From: Bacillota bacterium
GTDB taxonomy: Bacteria; Bacillota_I; Bacilli_A; RF39; UBA660
Assembly: GCA_023391185.1 (NCBI GenBank)
Contig: JAEWBI010000025.1
Location: 1 to 28,648 of the forward strand
DNA: 28,648 bases
Direction: 5' to 3'
Both the position numbers and the translations under genes were made by a program. This document shows positions 8,034-16,114 of the stretch, in pieces (positions within the stretch are counted from its first letter, which is position 1; each line of letters opens with the position of its first letter). Below the pieces are notes generated by a model. That model was not told the origin of the DNA and searched no databases. It worked only from the letters and a program-made list of their open reading frames with translations.

Positions 8034-9985
8034 TTTTCTTCCTGCATCTCAAATAATATATCTCTTAATTCCATAGCTCTTTCAAAATCTAAATCTTTTG
8101 CTGCTTGTTTCATTTCAGCTTCAATTCTTAATTTTATTTTCTCTCTATCAGCTTTATTCAATTTTTTCGATTTACTTTCATCTTCTACTTCAACTATATT
8201 ACTTATTGTGTCTCTTATTTCCTTTATTACAGTTGTTGGGATAATATTATTTTCTTTATTATAATCTTCTTGTATTTTTCTTCTTCTATTTGTTTCATTA
8301 ATTGCTTTTTCCATAGACTCGCTTATTATATCAGCATACATTAGAACTTTACCACTTGCATTTCTAGCAGCTCTACCAATTGTTTGTATTAAACTTCGTT
8401 CACTACGCAAAAAACCTTGTTTGTCTGCATCCATAATTGCTACTAAACTAACTTCTGGTAAATCTAAACCTTCTCTAAGTAAATTTATTCCTACCAGTAC
8501 ATCATATTTTCCTAATCTTAAATCTCTTAATATTTTTAATCTATCCAGAGTTTTAACCTCACTATGTAGATATGAAACTTTAATATCAAGTTTTTTTAAA
8601 TATGTTGTAAGTTCTTCAGCCATTCTGATTGTTAAAGTTGTTATTAATACTCTTTCATTAATTTTAGTTCTATTATTTATTTCATTAACTAAATCATCTA
8701 TTTGATTAGCAGTCTTTCTTACTTCAATAATTGGATCTAATAAACCTGTTGGCCTAATAATTTGTTCTGTTATTTGATCTGTTTTACCTAATTCATAATC
8801 ACCTGGAGTTGCAGATACAAATATTGCTTGTTTTATTTTTTCTTCAAATTCCTCAAACTTTAAAGGTCTATTATCCATTGCACTTGGTAATCTAAAACCG
8901 TAATCAACTAAAACTCCCTTTCTAGCTTGATCTCCATTATACATTGCCTTAACTTGCGGTATTGTAACATGTGATTCATCTACAACTAATAAATAGTCAT
9001 CACCAAAAAAATCCATAAGTGTAGTTGGGGTGGCACCAGACTCCTTTAATGCAAGATGCCTTGAATAATTTTCTACTCCACGACAAAATCCGGTTTCACT
9101 AAGCATTTCTAAATCATAGTTTGTACGCTCATTTATTCTTTGAAACTCAATTAATTTATTATCTTTTTTAAATTTTTCTAATTGTTGTTCAAGTTCTTTC
9201 TTTATATTAATAACAGCCAATTTTAATTTTTCATCACTCGTCACAAAATGACTAGCAGGGAATATAGTAATTGTTTTCTTATTTTGAATAATAGTTCCGG
9301 TTAAAGTGTCAAATTCGCTTATACGATCTATTTCATCACCAAAAAATTCAATTCTATAGCCTTTTCCGTGTTGACTTACTGGAATTATTTCCAAAACATC
9401 TCCCTTAACTCTAAAGCTTCCGCGTTTTAAATCTAAATTATTTCTCTCATATAACATATCAATAAGTTGTTCAATTACTTGGTTTCTATCAATTTTCTGA
9501 TTAACAGATATAATCAATAATTTATTACGATATTCTTCTATTTCACCTATTCCATAAATACAAGAAACAGAAGAAACAACAATTACATCCTTATTATTTA
9601 ATAATGCAGCTGTGGCACTATGCCTTAACTCGTCAATTTCATCATTTATTGAAGAGTCTTTTTCTATGTATGTATCAGTTTTTGCTACATAGGCTTCTGG
9701 TTGATAATAATCATAATAAGAAACAAAATATTCTACATGATTTTCTGGGAATAGTTCTTTAAGTTCACTATATAATTGTCCTGCCAGTGTTTTATTATGT
9801 GCTAAAACTAGAGTAGGTTTGTTTACTTCAGCTATAACATTTGCAATAGTAAATGTTTTACCAGTTCCTGTTCCACCTAATAAGATTTGATATTTTTTCT
9901 TTTCAATTATATTATTAACTAAATTGTTTATTGCAGTTGGCTGATCACCACTCGGAAAATACTTTGATACTAATTTAAAATTCAT
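8030..9985 (-). CDS. uvrB: UvrABC system protein B
   Basis: Damage-recognition helicase-like subunit of nucleotide excision repair. Visible in order: Walker A GGTGTGKT (about 37-44), the beta-hairpin region SYYDYYQPEAYVAKTDTYIE that clamps DNA, DEIDELRHSAT, the motif VVDESHVTIPQ, the C-terminal helicase motifs LREGLDLPEVSLV and QTIGRAARN, and a UVR domain at the end (EAEMKQAAKDLDFERAMELR) for UvrA/UvrC contact. Length is 651 aa, normal. The frame extends upstream to a TTG at 10030, but GGTGAT placed 8 bases before the ATG at 9985 and the homologous start (MNFKLVSKYFPSGDQP) favour 9985; the ATG at 9991 is an alternative. uvrA is not adjacent. Confidence 0.96.
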   Translation of the reverse strand: MNFKLVSKYFPSGDQPTAINNLVNNIIEKKKYQILLGGTGTGKTFTIANVIAEVNKPTLVLAHNKTLAGQLYSELKELFPENHVEYFVSYYDYYQPEAYVAKTDTYIEKDSSINDEIDELRHSATAALLNNKDVIVVSSVSCIYGIGEIEEYRNKLLIISVNQKIDRNQVIEQLIDMLYERNNLDLKRGSFRVKGDVLEIIPVSQHGKGYRIEFFGDEIDRISEFDTLTGTIIQNKKTITIFPASHFVTSDEKLKLAVINIKKELEQQLEKFKKDNKLIEFQRINERTNYDLEMLSETGFCRGVENYSRHLALKESGATPTTLMDFFGDDYLLVVDESHVTIPQVKAMYNGDQARKGVLVDYGFRLPSAMDNRPLKFEEFEEKIKQAIFVSATPGDYELGKTDQITEQIIRPTGLLDPIIEVRKTANQIDDLVNEINNRTKINERVLITTLTIRMAEELTTYLKKLDIKVSYLHSEVKTLDRLKILRDLRLGKYDVLVGINLLREGLDLPEVSLVAIMDADKQGFLRSERSLIQTIGRAARNASGKVLMYADIISESMEKAINETNRRRKIQEDYNKENNIIPTTVIKEIRDTISNIVEVEDESKSKKLNKADREKIKLRIEAEMKQAAKDLDFERAMELRDILFEMQEEK

Positions 9986-10001
9986 TTTCATCACCAAAAT
10001 C

Positions 10002-10030
10002 ATTTTAACATCTTTGTTTTTCAATAACAA
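10002..10030 (-). promoter_or_regulatory. Promoter of uvrB-radical SAM operon
   Basis: Minus strand: -35 TTGTTA (10025-10030), 17-base spacer ending in TGT, -10 TAAAAT (10002-10007), i.e. an extended -10. The predicted start near 9995 again lies at the ribosome site. It is downstream of the TTG at 10030, which argues against that longer start. Confidence 0.5.
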
Positions 10031-10031
10031 T

Positions 10032-10056
10032 AAAAAAAGTAAGTATTCTTACTTTT
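10032..10056 (-). terminator. Intrinsic terminator of the Noc/ParB gene
   Basis: Perfect 9-bp stem AAAAGTAAG / CTTACTTTT with loop AATA (10035-10056), followed by more T on the minus strand. The stop codon (10049-10051) lies within the first arm. Confidence 0.85.
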
Positions 10057-12070
10057 CTATCTTTATTATAACTTGATATACATTTTCAAAATCAAATTCT
10101 TCTGTATCAACAATATAACCTAATTTTTCTAGCTCTTTTGTATTGTTTCTAACTATCTCAAGTGCATTAGCAATACTCTTATTTGCAGAGATATTTGCAT
10201 TTACTGTTGGAAGAGGAACTTCTTCTGATGTAATTGGTTCTATTGAAACAAATTGTTCTCTTTCAATTGGTGCACTTATATTGAAATCAAAGTTTGGATT
10301 AATTAAATTACTAGTAATATCTCCATCTGCTAGTGTTGGAACGTTTGTATCTAATATAACGCTCTCTGATACAGGAGTTGTAACACTCATACCTGTATCT
10401 GTTACCAAATTATCTTCAGCACTCATTGTTGAATTTGCAGGTGCTGAGATATTTTCATCAAATAATGGCATAGTCATACTTTCAATTATATTTTCATTAT
10501 TTGCTACCGGAGTAACTACATTCGTATCGATGTTTTCTGTTAATGTTTCTGGAACTGAAACATTTTCAGATGAAAAGTTTGCTTGATCAAATGTAGGAAG
10601 AGTAACACTAGGATTAGTATTTAATCCTTCTTGCACATTATTATTAATGATAGGTGCGTTTAATTCATCAATATTAAAATTAAATAATTCATTATTTCCA
10701 AGACTAGGTAAAATTGGTTCATTTGTAGTTTCTATAGATTTGTTATCATTTTCTATAGGATAACTCGTTTGAAATTGATTACCTAAGTCAAAATTAAATG
10801 CATCAGTTATTCCTGTAGCAATATTTTTTTCTGTTGATTCATTTTTAATTTCTTCAGGTTGGTCTTCTCCCATAGGTAAATCAAAGAATTTTCCTGTTTT
10901 TATTTCTTCAACAGGTTCACTTTTTTCAGGTTCTACATTTACCACATCACCACCTACAATTGAGGGTTTAAGTAAACTGTTAATATCTATTGGTTCTTTT
11001 TCAGAATCTATGTTTATGTCTTTTGCACTAGACTCGATTTTATCAATATTCATGAATCCTGGATTTAATTCAGGTAGCTTATCATTTAATAAATCATTCA
11101 TTTCTTCACCTTCGATTTTTTCTTCTTTTATATCCTCTATTGGGTTGCTTGGAATATTATTATTTGTATCTACTACCTGATTAATACTATTATTTTCTAA
11201 TTTAAAAGGATTGAATTCTTCCATTGGGTCAACTATAACTTGATCTTCATTTATAACGGGTAATTGTTCAGGATCATCAATTATAACAATTGGTTCGTCT
11301 GTTAAACTCTTACCATCTATAACATTAGAAGTATCAAAAGTAGGAATAGAGCCCGCAGAAATAGGGGCTATTTTAAATGGATTTTGTTTTTCTTCTTCTA
11401 TTTCATCATAAACCATTGGAACATCATTTCCTAAATCAATATTCAATGAGTTTATATCTTTGTCTGAATTTAAGAAAATACTAATCTCTTCGTCTGTTTT
11501 TCTAACAGTTAACCTATTTTGAATAATATTTTCCAACATTTTTCTTTGGTTAGACATATTTACTAGTTTAAGCAAAGATCTAGCATGTCGTTCAGAAATT
11601 TTTTCTTCTAGTACAGCTTCCTGTACTTCTTCATCTAGATTTAATAATCTTAATTTGTTTGCTACTGTAGATTGTGTCTTCCCTAATTTTATTGCTAATT
11701 CTTCTTGAGTTAAGTAACCCATATCCAAAATTTTCTTATATGAAATTGCTTCTTCTATAGGAGTTAAATCTTTTCTTTGCACATTCTCTATTAATGCTAC
11801 TTCAGCACTATCTTTATCATTCAATTCAGTTATTACAGCTGGAATTGTTTGTTTTCCGGCTAATAAACTTGCTTTATATCTTCTTTCACCTGCAATTATT
11901 TCATATTTATCTCCCATTGCTCTAACAACAATAGGTTGAATAACACCATGTTCCTTTATGGATTCGCATAATTCATTAATTGAATCTTCATTAAATTTAA
12001 TACGTGGTTGAAATCTATTTGGTAATACATCATTTACATCAAGATCAACAACTCTTTTTTCAAATTCCAT
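10049..12070 (-). CDS. Noc/ParB-family DNA-binding CTPase with very long disordered insertion
   Basis: 673 residues, versus about 280 for B. subtilis Noc or Spo0J. The N-terminal CTP-binding domain (6-110) has VLPNRFQPR, the GERRYKA motif (61-67) and ENVQRKDLTPIEEA (95-108). The helix-turn-helix domain (about 111-195) contains LGKTQSTVANKLRLLNL. At the four positions known to separate Noc from ParB specificity it has Q133, K139, N144, R161 (Noc: Q, K, K, R; ParB: R, T, A, G), so it is Noc-like. Residues about 200-628 are acidic, Asn/Pro/Ser-rich, without Cys or Trp and mostly without predicted fold. A short C-terminal domain (about 629-673, KSIANALEIV to VYQVIIKIEK) resembles the family dimerisation domain. 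It lacks the N-terminal amphipathic membrane helix of B. subtilis Noc. It sits after rsmG, exactly the noc position, but no parA/soj or spo0J follows. Confidence 0.85.
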   Translation of the reverse strand: MEFEKRVVDLDVNDVLPNRFQPRIKFNEDSINELCESIKEHGVIQPIVVRAMGDKYEIIAGERRYKASLLAGKQTIPAVITELNDKDSAEVALIENVQRKDLTPIEEAISYKKILDMGYLTQEELAIKLGKTQSTVANKLRLLNLDEEVQEAVLEEKISERHARSLLKLVNMSNQRKMLENIIQNRLTVRKTDEEISIFLNSDKDINSLNIDLGNDVPMVYDEIEEEKQNPFKIAPISAGSIPTFDTSNVIDGKSLTDEPIVIIDDPEQLPVINEDQVIVDPMEEFNPFKLENNSINQVVDTNNNIPSNPIEDIKEEKIEGEEMNDLLNDKLPELNPGFMNIDKIESSAKDINIDSEKEPIDINSLLKPSIVGGDVVNVEPEKSEPVEEIKTGKFFDLPMGEDQPEEIKNESTEKNIATGITDAFNFDLGNQFQTSYPIENDNKSIETTNEPILPSLGNNELFNFNIDELNAPIINNNVQEGLNTNPSVTLPTFDQANFSSENVSVPETLTENIDTNVVTPVANNENIIESMTMPLFDENISAPANSTMSAEDNLVTDTGMSVTTPVSESVILDTNVPTLADGDITSNLINPNFDFNISAPIEREQFVSIEPITSEEVPLPTVNANISANKSIANALEIVRNNTKELEKLGYIVDTEEFDFENVYQVIIKIEK

Positions 12071-12103
12071 ATTATACCTCTATTCTTAAAATACTCTAGT
12101 AAT

Positions 12104-12132
12104 ATAATACTATAAATAAAAATTTTAAACAA
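12104..12132 (-). promoter_or_regulatory. Promoter of the Noc/ParB gene
   Basis: Minus strand: -35 TTGTTT (12127-12132), 17-base spacer, -10 TATTAT (12104-12109). Transcription would start near 12097, with AGAGG before the ATG at 12070. The 24-bp palindrome lies only 4 bases upstream of the -35. Confidence 0.6.
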
Positions 12133-12136
12133 GAGG

Positions 12137-12160
12137 TTTTTGGGAAATATTTCCCAAAAA
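12137..12160. promoter_or_regulatory. Perfect 24-bp palindrome upstream of the Noc/ParB promoter
   Basis: Both arms are 12 bases: TTTTTGGGAAAT then ATTTCCCAAAAA, with no spacer. No T run follows it on the minus strand, so it does not look like the rsmG terminator, which has its own hairpin at 12164-12191. Its core holds the two Noc-binding half-sites (GGGAAAT, ATTTCCC) in the reverse order from the known Noc site. A regulatory operator is possible but unproven. Confidence 0.5.
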
Positions 12161-12191
12161 AATAAAAAGAGGCCTATAGTGGTCGCTTTTT
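12156..12191 (-). terminator. Intrinsic terminator of rsmG
   Basis: Minus strand: AAAAAG pairs with CTTTTT, with inner C-C/G-G and G-C pairs and two mismatches (12164-12191), followed by TTTTTATTTTTTT. The rsmG stop codon (12174-12176) lies in the hairpin loop. Confidence 0.6.
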
Positions 12192-12878
12192 AATTTCTGC
12201 GTTTTTGCGAGGATATTTTTTTGAAGTTGGTTTTTCTTTTAAATATACTATAATTGTCCTATTACTATTTTCATAAGGTAACATAAATTCTAATTTCTTT
12301 ATTTGTTTTATTTCTAATTCCTTAATTGCTTTTTGAGATAAATTTATTTCCTGGGAAATATTAGCTTTCATAGGGATGAAATATTTACCTACTTTAACTA
12401 ATGGGACACAATACTCCATTAATACGGATAAATTTGCAACAGCTCGAGCAGTTACAACATCATATATTTCACGATTTTTTATCCCATACTCTTCACTTCT
12501 AGCATGAATTGTTTCAATATCTTTTAAATCTAATTCTTTAATTACAATATTTAAAAATTTGATTCTTTTTTCTAAGGCATCAATTAATGTTACTTTTAAA
12601 TTAGGAAACAATATTTTTAAAACTAATCCAGGAAATCCTGCTCCTGTACCTATATCACATAAAGAAGTCTCATTATTTAAATCTATTGCTTTTACAAGTG
12701 TTGCAGAATCATAAAAATGCTTTAAATAAACATCGTTTTTTTCTGTTATTGCAGTTAAATTTATTTTTTCATTCCATTCGATAAGTAGTTCATAATATCT
12801 ATTAAATTGCTTTAACATTTGTTCTGTAACTACTATTCCTAAGTTACTTAACTCTTTTACAAAATTAATTTCTGTCAT
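12174..12878 (-). CDS. rsmG: 16S rRNA (guanine527-N7)-methyltransferase RsmG (GidB)
   Basis: 234 residues. SAM-dependent enzyme that methylates G527 of 16S rRNA in the decoding region. The N-terminus QFNRYYELLIEWNEKINLTA with following KHFYDSATL is the family hallmark, then comes the SAM-binding loop CDIGTGAGFPGLVLKILFP (about 75-93) and the TARAVANLSVLMEYC segment. It ends in a basic tail (KKYPRKNAEIKKRP). The start ATG lies inside the end of mnmG (14-base overlap), the classic gidA-gidB coupling. Loss of this gene gives low-level streptomycin resistance in other bacteria. A Noc-binding-site-like sequence occurs inside the coding region (12345-12360). Confidence 0.95.
   Translation of the reverse strand: MTEINFVKELSNLGIVVTEQMLKQFNRYYELLIEWNEKINLTAITEKNDVYLKHFYDSATLVKAIDLNNETSLCDIGTGAGFPGLVLKILFPNLKVTLIDALEKRIKFLNIVIKELDLKDIETIHARSEEYGIKNREIYDVVTARAVANLSVLMEYCVPLVKVGKYFIPMKANISQEINLSQKAIKELEIKQIKKLEFMLPYENSNRTIIVYLKEKPTSKKYPRKNAEIKKRPL
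12345..12360. promoter_or_regulatory. Noc-binding-site-like palindrome
   Basis: TATTTCCTGGGAAATA matches the B. subtilis Noc-binding site TATTTCCCGGGAAATA at 15 of 16 bases. It lies within rsmG, about 275 bp from the Noc-like gene. In the rsmG frame it encodes Ile-Ser-Gln-Glu-Ile, so coding constraint could also explain it. Confidence 0.45.
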
Positions 12879-14739
12879 TGTGATACTCTTTCTTAAGATA
12901 TATCATTATAATTGATATATCTGATGGATTTACTCCACTTATTCTTAATGCTTGTCCAACCGAAGCAGGTCTAACTTCCTTTAATTTTTGTTTAGCTTCA
13001 CTAGCTAAATTATGTATCTTTTCATAATCTATATCTTCCGGAATTTTTTTACTATCTAGATCAACCATTTTATTTGCTTCTTTTATAGCTTTATCAATAT
13101 ATCCTTCATATTTTATACTAATTTGAACTTGCTCTTTAACTTCATTATCATAATTAATGTTATAAAATTTTTCTATATCTTCCATAGTTATTTCAGGTCT
13201 CTTTAATAAATTGTATAAACTTATTCCATCTTTTAAAATAGAAGAATTTATACTAGATAAATATAGATTCACTTCTTCTTTAGGAGTAACTTTGTTTTCT
13301 TTTAGTTCTTTCTCTAATAATTCAATATTTTTATTTTTCTCTAATAATTTAGTATACTTTTGCTCATCTATCAAGCCCAGTTTATAACCATATTCTCTAA
13401 GCCTTATATCAGCATTATCACTTCTAAGTAAAAGTCTATATTCTGCTCTTGAAGTCAATAGGCGATATGGATCCCTTATACCTTTGTTTACTAAATCATC
13501 TATTAATACACCGATATATGCTTCATTTCTTTTTAGTATTAATGGGTCTTTTCCTTCTAATTTCAAAGAAGCATTTATTCCAGCTATTAAACCTTGTCCT
13601 GCAGCCTCTTCGTAACCACTTGTGCCATTTATTTGACCAGCAGTAAATAAATTTTCAATAACTTTACTCTCTAATGATAATTTCATTTGAGTAGGGTAGA
13701 CTGCATCATATTCAATTGCATAAGCATATTTTAATATTTTTGCATTTTCTAAACCAGGTAAACTATGAACCATTAAATCTTGGACATCATGTGGCATACT
13801 TGTTGAGAAACCTTGTATGTATATATCATCATAATATATACTTTCTGGTTCCAAAAATAACTGATGCTTTTCTTTATCACAAAATCTTACTATTTTATCT
13901 TCAATTGATGGACAATATCTTGGTCCAACTCCTGTTATGTCATCCAAGCCACCATACATGCTTGCTTTATTTAGATTCTCCAAAATAATTTTTTTGGTTT
14001 CGGGTGTAGTATATATTAAATGGCAAGAAACTTGCTTAGTAAAATCATATGATATATTTTCATCAAAACTAAAAAATCTATTACATTGATCTCCAAGTTC
14101 TTCTTTTGTTTTTGAATAATCAATACTTTTTTTATCAATTCTCTGTGGTGTTCCTGTTTTTAATCTAATTATTTTAAGACCATATTTTTTTAAATTATCA
14201 CTCAAATATTGACTAGGCTTTTCACCATGTGGTCCTTCACGTCTACGTGTATCACCAACCATTATATCTGCTTTTAAATAAGTGCCTGTTGTTAAAACAA
14301 CAGAATCACTAAGTATTTTAGTATTATCTGATAATATTACACCCTTTACTTTTTGTTCTTCTACAATCAAATCTTCAACCATTGCTTCTAAAATAGTTAA
14401 GTTTTCCTGATTTTCTAATTGTTCTAACATTAATTTAGGATAAGTAACTTTATCAGCCTGAGCCCTTAAAGCTTGTACTGCCGGTCCTTTTGCACTATTC
14501 AGCATCTTTATCTGAATTTTACCAGCATCTGCACATTTACCCATTTGACCGCCTAATGCATCAATTTCTCTAACAACAATCCCTTTGGCACTTCCACCAA
14601 TTGAAGGATTACAAGGCATATCTGCAATATTCTTTTTATTACCAGTAATTAATAATGTTTTGTGTCCTTTTCTTGCTGCAGCTAAAGAGGCCTCACAACC
14701 TGCATGACCACCACCAACTACTATTATTTCATATTTCAT
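12865..14739 (-). CDS. mnmG: tRNA 5-carboxymethylaminomethyluridine-34 modification enzyme MnmG (GidA)
   Basis: FAD-dependent partner of MnmE; the complex adds an aminomethyl-type group to wobble U34 of certain tRNAs. The N-terminal dinucleotide-binding motif VVGGGHAGCEA (about 7-17) binds FAD; then come NPSIGGSAKGIVVREIDALG, the KTGTPQRID segment, the conserved C of GPRYCPSIEDK, and GQINGTSGYEEAAGQGLIAG. The C-terminal helical domain carries the MnmE contact (ALRISGVNPSDIS). Possible starts are ATG at 14754, 14745 and 14739; GGAAGTGAT placed correctly before 14739 and the family's usual start (MKYEIIVVGGG) favour 14739 (624 aa). Lies between mnmE and rsmG, the standard order. Confidence 0.95.
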   Translation of the reverse strand: MKYEIIVVGGGHAGCEASLAAARKGHKTLLITGNKKNIADMPCNPSIGGSAKGIVVREIDALGGQMGKCADAGKIQIKMLNSAKGPAVQALRAQADKVTYPKLMLEQLENQENLTILEAMVEDLIVEEQKVKGVILSDNTKILSDSVVLTTGTYLKADIMVGDTRRREGPHGEKPSQYLSDNLKKYGLKIIRLKTGTPQRIDKKSIDYSKTKEELGDQCNRFFSFDENISYDFTKQVSCHLIYTTPETKKIILENLNKASMYGGLDDITGVGPRYCPSIEDKIVRFCDKEKHQLFLEPESIYYDDIYIQGFSTSMPHDVQDLMVHSLPGLENAKILKYAYAIEYDAVYPTQMKLSLESKVIENLFTAGQINGTSGYEEAAGQGLIAGINASLKLEGKDPLILKRNEAYIGVLIDDLVNKGIRDPYRLLTSRAEYRLLLRSDNADIRLREYGYKLGLIDEQKYTKLLEKNKNIELLEKELKENKVTPKEEVNLYLSSINSSILKDGISLYNLLKRPEITMEDIEKFYNINYDNEVKEQVQISIKYEGYIDKAIKEANKMVDLDSKKIPEDIDYEKIHNLASEAKQKLKEVRPASVGQALRISGVNPSDISIIMIYLKKEYHNDRN

Positions 14740-14754
14740 TTTCATCACTTCCAT

Positions 14755-16107
14755 TTACTTACCAAGACAAAATCTACTGAATAATTGATCTATTAAATCA
14801 TCTTCATATGTTTCGCCGATTATTTCTCCTAATATGTTCCATACATTTTTTAGATCAATTTCTATCATATCAATAGGCATATTATTATTTATACCTTTTA
14901 TAACATCATTTAAAGATATTAAAGATTTTTCTATTAAAGAAATACTTCTAGCATTAGATAAATAAGTTAAACTTTCTGTTTCTATATTTCCCAAATTATA
15001 TATCTCTTTTATTTTATTCTTTAAATCTTCTATTCCTTTATCCTCCAAAGCACTTATATAAACTAAATTTTTTATACCTTGAGGTAAATCTATTTTACTA
15101 CTTAAATCACACTTATTAACTACGATGATATAATTTTTATCATCTAATTTTTTTAATATTTCAAGTTCCTTGTCAGAAATTTTATCATTATTACTTAAAA
15201 CATAAAGTATTAAATCAGAATTATCAATTAATTCTAAACTTTTTTTAACACCTATACTCTCGACGAGATTATCTGTTTCCCTAATTCCTGCTGTATCTAT
15301 TATATTCAACAAAATTCCATCTAAGGATATTTTACCCTCTACTATATCGCGAGTAGTACCCTCTATGTCTGTAACTATTGCCTTGTCTTCATTTATTAAT
15401 CTATTTAACAAACTACTTTTTCCTACATTTGGTTTTCCAATTATAGATGTTTTAATACCGTCTTTTATAAGAATCCCGTCTTTACTATCAGATAATATTT
15501 TTTCTAATTTTTTCCTTATTACTTCTAAACTTGGTAGTAGTTTCTCATTTGTTACCACTTCAATATCTTCATACTCTGGATAATCAATATTTACTTCTAT
15601 ATTAGAAACAACTTGAATTATATCTTCTCTAAGATTTCTTATCATATTCGAAACTTTTCCGTCAAGTTGATTTATCGCTAACGAACGAGATTTTTCTGTT
15701 TTAGAATTTATCAAATCCATTATACTTTCGGCTTGCATTAAATCTATTCTTCCATTTAAAAATGCCCTTTTTGTAAATTCACCAGGCTCTGATAAACGAC
15801 ATCCATTATTTAATAATAATTTTAATATGTAATTAGTTGTTGCTATTCCTCCATGAGCATTAATTTCAACTATGTCTTCACAAGTAAAAGTTTTTGGAGC
15901 TCTCATTACACTTATTAAAACTTCATCCACTACTTTTTCACAATCAACTATATGGTCATAATTTATTGTATTTGAATTAACATTCATTAATTTTCTTCTT
16001 TTTGTTATTCCATTTACTATTTCTATTGCATCAGGTCCACTAACTCTTATAATAGATATTGCGCCTATACCTAATGCAGTTGAAATAGCTGCTATTGTAT
16101 CGTTCAT
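14755..16107 (-). CDS. mnmE: tRNA modification GTPase MnmE (TrmE)
   Basis: 450 residues. The N-terminal folate-binding domain (MNDTIAAISTALG to about 118) includes EPGEFTKRAFLNGRIDL. A helical domain is split by the G domain: G1 GKPNVGKS (224-231), GTTRD (250-254), DTAGIRE (271-277), and NKCDL. The C-terminus is the invariant CxGK motif (CLGK), whose Cys is catalytic. It works with MnmG at wobble U34. AGGTGA precedes the ATG and the mnmG start region abuts the stop, so mnmE-mnmG-rsmG form one operon; the HD gene ends 7 bases upstream and is probably part of the same transcript. Confidence 0.97.
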   Translation of the reverse strand: MNDTIAAISTALGIGAISIIRVSGPDAIEIVNGITKRRKLMNVNSNTINYDHIVDCEKVVDEVLISVMRAPKTFTCEDIVEINAHGGIATTNYILKLLLNNGCRLSEPGEFTKRAFLNGRIDLMQAESIMDLINSKTEKSRSLAINQLDGKVSNMIRNLREDIIQVVSNIEVNIDYPEYEDIEVVTNEKLLPSLEVIRKKLEKILSDSKDGILIKDGIKTSIIGKPNVGKSSLLNRLINEDKAIVTDIEGTTRDIVEGKISLDGILLNIIDTAGIRETDNLVESIGVKKSLELIDNSDLILYVLSNNDKISDKELEILKKLDDKNYIIVVNKCDLSSKIDLPQGIKNLVYISALEDKGIEDLKNKIKEIYNLGNIETESLTYLSNARSISLIEKSLISLNDVIKGINNNMPIDMIEIDLKNVWNILGEIIGETYEDDLIDQLFSRFCLGK

Positions 16108-16114
16108 ATTTCAC

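Noticed and set aside
10143..10586. Long plus-strand open frame opposite the Noc-like gene's insertion.
   Set aside because: It is antisense to a low-complexity coding region, has no ribosome site and no recognisable family.
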